Positions 57,213 through 64,000 of a stretch of DNA of 64,000 bases are shown here, piece after piece (within the stretch, counting starts at the first letter, position 1; every line of letters starts with the position of its first letter). A program made the translations under genes and the position numbers. The DNA is from Aquilaria yunnanensis (taxonomy: Eukaryota; Streptophyta; Magnoliopsida; Malvales; Thymelaeaceae). The stretch lies in NCBI GenBank assembly GCA_039654915.1, contig CM077593.1, positions 38,348,501-38,412,500 on the forward strand, written 5' to 3'. The notes beneath the pieces are model-generated. The model searched no databases and was not told the DNA's origin. It was given only the letters and a program-made list of their open reading frames with translations.

Positions 57213-58110
57213 TGATAGCCGAAGGGCTATCGCCCCCTGAAGGATTTCACATGTACGCACCATCCTTGGCCAACGCACCACCTCTGGTCAAAACAGACAC
57301 GACGAGGTCCCGGCAAAGGGAGGGCCTCAGCACCCTCAGACAAGTCGGATAGGCGCTACTCTCAGGAAACCCTTGGGGCCGACTTCGGACAGAAGGGGTC
57401 ACGACCCTTCCCGAGGAAGACCTTGCGCCAACCTCGCATACCCAAAGACCACCTTCGGATACTCTTTAGGCCACCCTCTTGACCGCGCTCACGAAGCACC
57501 ATCATCAGGTACCTGAGCCTGACCTCGGGAGAGCCCAACCGAATGAGCCTCAAGGAACCTCCCTCCAAAGGAGCTCATTTCCCCGCAGGAACCCTGTACT
57601 TCGAAGGACTTCGGTCCCCCGAAAAGGCCATGCTGGCGTACGATGGAATGGCTAAGGAGTCTCTGACACACCATACTCGTACGACCCCGACACTCCACCC
57701 TCGGACACGCTCTGACACACCGCCCTAGGCTCCTGACTAGGCGGCCTATGACCGGGTAGAAGCCCCCCACTCCTGAAGGTACGGACCACATCCAACGGAA
57801 CACGTGTCACAATCTGGGCCGGTTGTAGCAAATGGACTTCTCCTGTACACCTCCCTATAAATATTAGGGAAATGCCCCAGGTATGGAGATCCGACTATAA
57901 GAGGAAAATCTCTCTACCCCTCACTCAGTCTCCCTTTCCAAACACTGACTTGGGCGTGGGAGGCTCCTCCCCCGGAAAAGCATTCCGGGGACCTCCTAAC
58001 CCTCGTTCTTTGAGCATTTCAGGCAGTCTCTCCCAGCAAGGTCGTCCCCCCACCAGAAGTTTCTGCTCAGGGCTCATCATGTTTCACGATGAAGATGCGA
58101 AGGAGCATCA
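57213..58110 (+). repeat. Element G 3' LTR
   Basis: 898 bp, TGATAGCC to GAGCATCA, then the target duplication CCTTT. CACGTG at 57801-57806, TATAAATATT core near 57856, GACTTGGGCGTGGGAGG box near 57945. Confidence 0.9.
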
Positions 58111-58115
58111 CCTTT

Positions 58116-58425
58116 CTATAAGGTTTTTTTAGTTTCCTAGGTTGCTTTTCTTTCAAAATGGTGTGACCACTAAACTTTAACCATGGGAATAAGTTTGTTT
58201 CTTAACCTTGTTGTATCCTTGGCTAAGATAGCTATAGGTTTCTCTTCATATGTCAAATTAGGTTCGAACTGTATGCCTTCCATTACAAAAGCATGCTTGG
58301 TGTCCAATAGACACTTCTTAAACATACTGATCTGAAAAACATTACGAACACTTGACATGCTTTACAGTAGAGCTAACCTGTATGGTACCTTGCCAACTTT
58401 GTCCAAGATCTTATAAGGACCTATG
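58116..58425 (-). pseudogene. pol: Chromovirus I pol: integrase end and chromodomain (right piece)
   Basis: Minus-strand frame with NVFQISMFKKCL, NLTYEEKPIAIL, LRNKLIPMVKV and then, after a stop at about 58170, the chromodomain motif SHHFERKAT, a stop where Trp is expected, and ET. It continues in frame at 31616. The upstream part is cut at 58426 by element D. Two stops and weak matches make it dead. Confidence 0.8.
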
Positions 58426-59275
58426 TGATAGCCAAAGGCTATCGCCTCAATCTGGCCGAACACCCTGCCACAACAATGGCCAGAAGAACTGGCGCTTCCC
58501 GGGAACAGGTGGAATCATGCACCTCGGGAGATAGCCGGAGAGCTCCGAGCCTCGGCACGCCAGTAAAATTTGAGGACTCTATTCGCCCCCCAAGGTTGTG
58601 AACAGCGCGCCTTCGGAAAAGTGGCACCAGACATTGCTGCCCGAACATGATATCCCCGAAGGCGGAACCCCCGAACTGAGGGTATGCTTCCCGAAGAGGC
58701 TCTGTCCGAACTAGAGGACGACCTCGCCCAGGGACCTCGGGAGTACGGCAGGAGCATTTAAGGAAGCATTTAAGGAAGCCTCTGACACGTCCCACCACAG
58801 ACGTAAAAAGCCGCCCTGACGCGCAGACGCCATCAGAATCACATCATGGCCCGTCTCAGTACAAGGCTCGAGGCCATCTGGTTACCAACTATCTGTCCCC
58901 TACGCCCAGAAGTTCAGGAGCATCCGACCGCACACGTGTCATGATCTGAACGGGCTAGGTATTCCTATATATACAGGAAATAAACACTTGACAGGAGGTT
59001 GGTTGGCCGGAGATACAGCTCCCACACTCTGAGAAAATACCAGGCGAGACTTTTCTGCCTTTCTCTTTGAGCTAGTGACTTTCTCCTTTTTCCGGCCACC
59101 ACTGACTTGGGCGTCGGAGGCTCCCCCCCCGGAAAAACACTCCGAGCGCCTCCTAACCCTGTTTACCAGCTTTTCAGGTACTCTCCTTGGGGCGATCCAC
59201 CTTCCAGGCATTCTTCCTCCTAGAAGTCTCTTCAACAGTCATCATGACTCACAATGATGAGGCCCCAGGACATCA
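58426..59275 (+). repeat. Element D 5' LTR
   Basis: 850 bp, starting TGATAGCCAAAGGCTATCGC with a perfect 7-bp palindrome and ending GGACATCA. It lacks the CTGGAACTGGGAACC copy present in A near 45620. CACGTG at 58933-58938. Confidence 0.92.
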
Positions 59276-62200
59276 TTTGGCGCCGTCTGTGGGAACCCGC
59301 TCGCAAATCACCATCGTTGAGACTCGGCGTTCTAAGGACAAGGGACTCCCAAGGTCCCCGTCCGCGCCTGAGATACAACCGGCCGCTGAGCAGACATTCG
59401 CAGAGACTTCTACGCCCGAGGAAGACCGCCCTCTGGTAATCACCATGAGCTTCTTGAGGGACTTTCAGCGCTCAGTCATTGCTGAAATGACTCAGTAGAA
59501 CGACCGAAGATGGCCATAGCAGTCACAGGCCCAGAAACCCTCCTCATCAGCACGCCCTCGGGAGAGAAGCCCCAAGTCTACATACCGCAGTTCAGGAAGT
59601 GGAGAGCCTCGCGGAGAATCATCCACAGAAGATATAGCCCTCGGGAAACGGCCTATGGGACAAACCGGGTCCAAGCGACCGAGAGTCTCACAGCGAAGCA
59701 GTTCGTCGCCCGAGGTGAGGTCCCTGACCCCTCCGCGCCGAACTCGCTCCCCGAAGAGGCGCCGTCGATCTCCCTCCCGCGAAAATGGTCCTAGCGCCAC
59801 TGCGCTTATGGAAACGATATTGGCACGGCTGGACACAGTGGAGAAGCAAGTGGCCAAAAAACCCGCTTGGGACAGGCTGTCGGGGGCATTATGCGAAGAT
59901 GACTCCCCGTTTATTCGCGCCATCGTTGAGGCAGCTATGCCAGGCGACTTCAGAGTGCCTAGGCTGGAGATCTATGATGGCCGGACTGATCCACATGCCC
60001 ATCTGACGAAGTACAGATGGAGCATGATAATGCACGGAGCTGATGACGCTACCATGTGCAAATGCTTCGAAGTCACCCTCATGGGCCCAGCAACAGCATG
60101 GTACAATTCCTTGCCCCCAGGGACTATCACTGAGTTCCAGGAGTTGTCCACAGCCTTCACCCAACAGTTCATTGGGAGCAGGCCGACGGCCAAAATGCCC
60201 GTGCAGATGTTCGACATAGAGCAGAGAAACGGAGAGACAATCCGAGACTATGTCGAACGATTCAACAGGGAAGCACTCAGCGTCCCGGACTTCCGGCCCG
60301 AAATCCGCATCCTCGCTATGACACGGGGCCTTCGGCGTGACTCACAGCTGTTCTACGAGTTCTCAAAGGACCCCCCAGAGACCCTCGGAGAATTTTACCG
60401 AAGGGCAGAGCAGCACATGACAGCCGAGGAATTGAGGATGGCGGGGCCGAAGTCTGATCATCACCATGCCGAAGGGTCCAGTCAGCAAGCTCGGCATCTT
60501 TCTGAACACACAGGCCGACCACGACGAATGCGAGGAAGGAAACCTCAAAGTTTCACACCCTTGAGCACGACACGGACCAACATTCTCATGGCACTGGAAA
60601 GGCAAGGGACGCAGATTCGGCGGCCAAAGGCCATGGCCGCCGATAATAAGAAGAATGCCAAGAAGTTCTGCCAGTTTCATCGCGACCACGGTCATGACAC
60701 CGAAGACTGCTTCCAGCTGAAGAAGTTCATAGAGTCGCTGATCAAACAGGGCCAACTTCGCAAATACCTGCGGATGCCCTCCCAAAAAGGCAGAAAAGAG
60801 GAGGAAGAGAGGGCCGAAAACGAGGACTATGACTCCGACAGGCGGAGAAACAGAAGTCCAAAAAGGCGCCTTCCACCTCCAGTGGGGGTCATCCAAACCA
60901 TCACCACGGGGCTCCCATCCTCGGAAAGAAAGCGGAAGGGCAGAGAAATTGCAGTTATGGAGTATCAAAGTCCATCAAAGAAACTGGCTCGCAAAGATGG
61001 CTTCACCGTCGTCTTCCCCCACGACGACCCGCTGCTGATAATGGCGAGAATAGGGAACTAGGACGTCAAGAGAGTGTTGCTTGATGATGGCTCAAATGCT
61101 GACGTCCTATTCTCGCACTTACTGCCGAGCTTGGGCATCTCCTGCAGCGAGCTTAAACCTGTCACCACGCCCACCTTCGGCGTTGGGCCATCCGAACTAC
61201 CCGTCCTCGGATGGATCGACCTGTCCTTGATGATGAAAGGCACTTCGGTAGACGGAGCAGCTGAGTTGTACGCGTCCACAGTGGCAAGATTCATCGTCAT
61301 GGACGTCCCGTCTTCATACAACGCCATCCTTGGAAGGCAGACTCAGGGGAACCTGCACATTCGCCCCGATGTGAAGTACTTGACTGTCACATTCGCCACC
61401 AAGGATGGAGATGCAGAGGTCTTCATCGACCAAGCCGAGGTAAGAAAGGTGTTTGTAAAAGCACGAAAGGCTCCGCCAAACAACTCTACACAAACGGTGG
61501 AGGCAAAGGCGCAGGAGAAAGGCAAAGAAGGAGATCCCGCAGAAGCAGAAACGGAAGCAGTAGATCTTGTCCCAGGACAATCTACCCGAATAGGGAAGAG
61601 CTTGGCCAAAGGTGACAAGGAAAATCTTGTATCCTTTCTGCTGGAAAATAAAGATCTGTTTGCCTACTCGCCGAAAGACATGCCAGGAGTGAACCCTGGC
61701 ATAATACAGCACAGCCTCAAAGTAAGCCCGGAAGCAAAACCTATCAGGGAAAAGAAACGAAGCATCTCAGCCCACAAAAGCAACTTCGTGAAAACTGAAG
61801 TCCAGCGCATATTGGATGCTGAAGTTATCAGGGAGGTAAAATACCCCGAATGGTTAAGCAACGTGGTCATCGCCACAAAAGAAGGTAGCAGCAAACTCCG
61901 GATGTGCATTGATTTCAGAAACTTGAACGATGCTTGCCCGAAAGACTCATTTCCCCTCCCGCCAATAGATCAACTGGTAGATTCAACAGCCGAATACGGG
62001 CTCCTAAGCTTCCTAGATGCCTTCAGCGGCTACCATCAGATAAGGATGGACCCCGAAGATGAAGAGAAAACTGCCTTCATCACCGAGCGAGGAACGTACT
62101 GCTATGTCAGAATGCCCTTCGGGCTCAAAAATGCAGGAGCCACCTACCAGAGACTGATGAACAAGGTCTTCAAGGACCAAATGGGGAGAAACATGGAGGT

Positions 62201-63772
62201 ATATGTTGATGATATGATAGTCAAAAGCAAGCTGCCCGGCTACCACGTTGCAGATTTGGAGGAAACCTTCCAAAAGCTCAGAGCCTTCGGGATTCACCTT
62301 AATCCCGATAAGTGTATCTTCGGCGTGACCTCGGGAAAATTCCTTGGGTACATGGTGTCCGAAAGAGGCATCGACGCCAATCCTGAGAAGATTAAGGCTC
62401 TGCTTGAGTTCCGAACTCCTGCCACAGTCAAAGACGTGCAGAGACTAACCGGAAGAATAACCTCTCTGAGCAGGTTTATTTCTAGGTACGGAGATAGGTG
62501 TAGACCTTTCTTCAAAGTCCTCACAAAGGCAGCAAAGATGGAAGGCGACCTCGAAAGAAACCATCATCCTTGGGATGAAGATTGCCAAAAGGCCTGGGAA
62601 GAACTCAAAGTTTACCTGGCCAGCCTGCCGACTCTGCGACAACCTCGGGAGGGAGAACCCCTCGTACTGTACCTCGCCGTCACAGAAAAGGCCGTGAGCT
62701 CGGTCCTGGCGAAAGAAGAAAGGCCGAAACAATGGCCGATCTACTACGTCAGCAAGTCCCTGCATGGCGCCGAAGTCAGGTACCCTTTGCTTCAAAAAGC
62801 TATATACGCCTTGGTGCTTGCAGGAAGAAGACTGCGACCATATTTCCAGGCTCACCCCATCATCGTTCGAAGTAGTCTACCACTACGGGATGTTATGAAG
62901 AGAGTTGATCATTCGGGAAGGCTCTCCAAGTGGTGCATAGAGCTTGGCGAACACGAAATCACGTATGAGCCTCGGAAGGCCATAAAAGCCCAAGCATTGG
63001 CAGATTTTATCGCCGAAATACCCACCACTGAGGAGAACCACTCAGATCCGAAAGAAGGTGAGCCAGAATGGACCTTGCATGTTGACGCAGCCTCGGGGTC
63101 CGAACACCAGGGAGCTGGAATAGTTATCAGAGGACCCGAAGGCCTAGAGGTGATGAAGGCTACCAAGTTCAGCTTCAACGTCACCAATAATGTGGCTGAG
63201 TATGAAGCCCTCATAGCGGGATTACGCTTGGCCAGAAAGATTGGCGTGAGAAACTTAAGGGCTCACAGCGATTCCCAGCTGGTAGTTCGGCAGACGGCAG
63301 GAGATTATGGGGCGAAGGACCCAATCTTGGCAAAATACCACGAGCTGGTAAGAAAACTCATCCAAGAGTTTGACGCCGTGCGGATCGAAAATGTACCCCG
63401 GCGGAATAACACTGAGGCAGATTGCTTAGCGAAGTCCAAAACATACACCGAGGTGCTAGACCATCCAAGCATCTCCGTGCTAAGCGTAACGACCTCGGGA
63501 ACAGGGTGGAAGGACCCCGTAAAGAGATACCTCGCAGAGAATGAGCTTCCCGAAGACGCCGGCAATGCTGCAAGACTGCGAAGACGTGCAGGAAGATTCT
63601 TCCCGATTGGTGAAGAGTTATATCGGCAAGGATATGCAAATCCGCTGCAGAGATGTGTGGGCGAAGAGGATACTGAGATGGTCCTCGAAGAAGTTCACGA
63701 AGGCATGTGCAGCTCGCACATTGGAACTAATGCCCTTGCAGCAGTGATACTCCGCCAAGGATACTTCTGGCC
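59244..63772 (+). pseudogene. gag-pol: Gag-pol of element D, truncated with stops
   Basis: Same order as A up to the integrase zinc domain. Stops at 59496-59498 (TAG for CAG) and 61059-61061 (TAG for TGG, in the protease near GNWDVKRV). Knuckle CQFHRDHGHDTEDC intact, YVDD intact; the second RNase H reads HVDAAS rather than HVDGAS. The frame ends at GYFWP, where the inverted LTR enters, so the integrase core is missing from the window. Confidence 0.92.
59278..59297 (+). other. Primer binding site of element D
   Basis: TGGCGCCGTCTGTGGGAACC, 2 bp after the LTR, as in A. Confidence 0.82.
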
Positions 63773-64000
63773 TGATGGCCCAAGGCCTCATCGTTGTGAG
63801 TCATGATGACTGTTGAGGAGACTTCTAGGAGGAAGAACGCCTGGAAGGTGGATCGCCTCAAGGAGAGTACCTGAAAAGCTGGTAAACAGGGTTAAGAGGC
63901 CCCCGGAGTGTTTTTCCGGGGGGGGAGCCTCCGATGCCCAAGTCAGTGGTGGCCGGAAGAAGGAGAAAGTCACTAGCTCAAAGAGAAAGGCAGAAAAGTC
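63773..64000 (-). repeat. Tat LTR E, opposite orientation, incomplete
   Basis: It begins TGATGGCCCAAGGCC at 63773, which is the reversed 3' end of the A/B/D LTR, and continues through the GC-rich hairpin and GACTTGGGCATCGGAGG box to the window edge. The left flank TGGCC (63768-63772) is the candidate target duplication. Confidence 0.88.

Larger units (their letters stand above)
31617..58110 (+). mobile_element. Tat-lineage element G carrying four nested insertions
   Basis: Both ends are defined: TGATAGCC at 31617 and GCATCA at 58110, flanked by CCTTT at 31612-31616 and 58111-58115. It lies within the chromodomain region of chromovirus I. Its own sequence is split by a copia-like LTR (34813-36229), a solo Tat LTR (37636-38706), a chromovirus LTR (39015-41390) and full element A (45372-56519). 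Without these, G is about 10.5 kb, a normal Tat length, with gag-pol on plus and an antisense gene on minus. It is heavily mutated. Confidence 0.92.
58426..63772 (+). mobile_element. Tat-lineage element D, interrupted and running off
   Basis: 5' LTR 58426-59275 (left flank CTATG 58421-58425), primer binding site 59278-59297, gag-pol to 63772, where an opposite-strand Tat LTR begins. Very close to A and B. It lies in chromovirus I pol. Its 3' part would be outside the window. Confidence 0.92.

Noticed and set aside
1..64000. tRNA, rRNA, miRNA or host protein genes; bacterial, phage or defence system
   Set aside because: None recognised on either strand. All strong coding signals belong to retroelement gag, pol or the antisense gene; a tRNA or miRNA scan was not possible by eye.

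Overview
The window looks like nuclear DNA of a flowering plant with a large, repeat-rich genome. Almost all 64 kb can be assigned to LTR retrotransposons and their fragments. No host gene, tRNA, rRNA, CRISPR array or prokaryotic gene was recognised. Two Ty3/gypsy groups dominate. The first is Tat-lineage elements: long gag-pol, a CHHC-type gag zinc knuckle, two successive RNase H domains, no chromodomain, and an extra antisense gene between pol and the 3' LTR. The second is chromoviruses of Tekay/Del type, with long LTRs and an integrase that ends in a chromodomain. A third family, probably Ty1/copia, is seen only as two 1.4-kb LTRs.

Layout. 1-7376: broken chromovirus LTR and gag pieces, one copia-like LTR (2101-3519), a chromovirus LTR-like stretch, and a chromovirus integrase/chromodomain gene on the minus strand. 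7377-7714: the first 338 bp of an old Tat LTR, with Tat element B (7715-18815, minus strand, two LTRs) next to it. 18816-22690: two chromovirus-type LTR fragments in opposite orientation. 22691-28779: Tat element F (minus, older, its 3' end lost). 28780-30296: two more partial Tat LTRs stacked at the right end of F. 30297-31616: 3' LTR and pol terminus of a minus-strand chromovirus I. 31617-58110: Tat element G (plus), inserted in the chromodomain region of I with target duplication CCTTT. G itself contains a solo copia-like LTR (duplication GCTGG), a solo Tat LTR (TGAGC), a chromovirus LTR with an associated deletion, and a full Tat element A (45372-56519, AAACA). 58116-58425: the rest of the chromodomain region of I. 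From 58426: Tat element D (plus), cut at 63772 by an opposite-strand Tat LTR (E) that runs off the window.

How the parts work together. A, B and D share LTRs of about 850-868 bp beginning TGATAGCC and ending CCATCA (CATCA in D), the same putative primer binding site (TGGCGCCGTCTGTGGGAACC) and, in A and B, the same polypurine tract. Gag-pol runs from the 5' LTR. On the opposite strand, starting just inside the 3' LTR, A, B and G carry a second transcription unit with its own TATA box and coding exons. In A four exons add up to exactly 709 codons. All copies carry nonsense codons, mostly readable as C-to-T changes, so none looks autonomous as it stands, although A is close to intact.

I found no undescribed cellular or defence system. 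The most interesting signals are inside the retroelements: the intron-containing antisense gene, palindromes at both LTR ends, a G-box block shared by ten divergent LTRs, conserved hairpins in the LTRs of both lineages, and a seven-unit palindromic tandem array between pol and the antisense gene. All percentages, ages and family names here are by eye.
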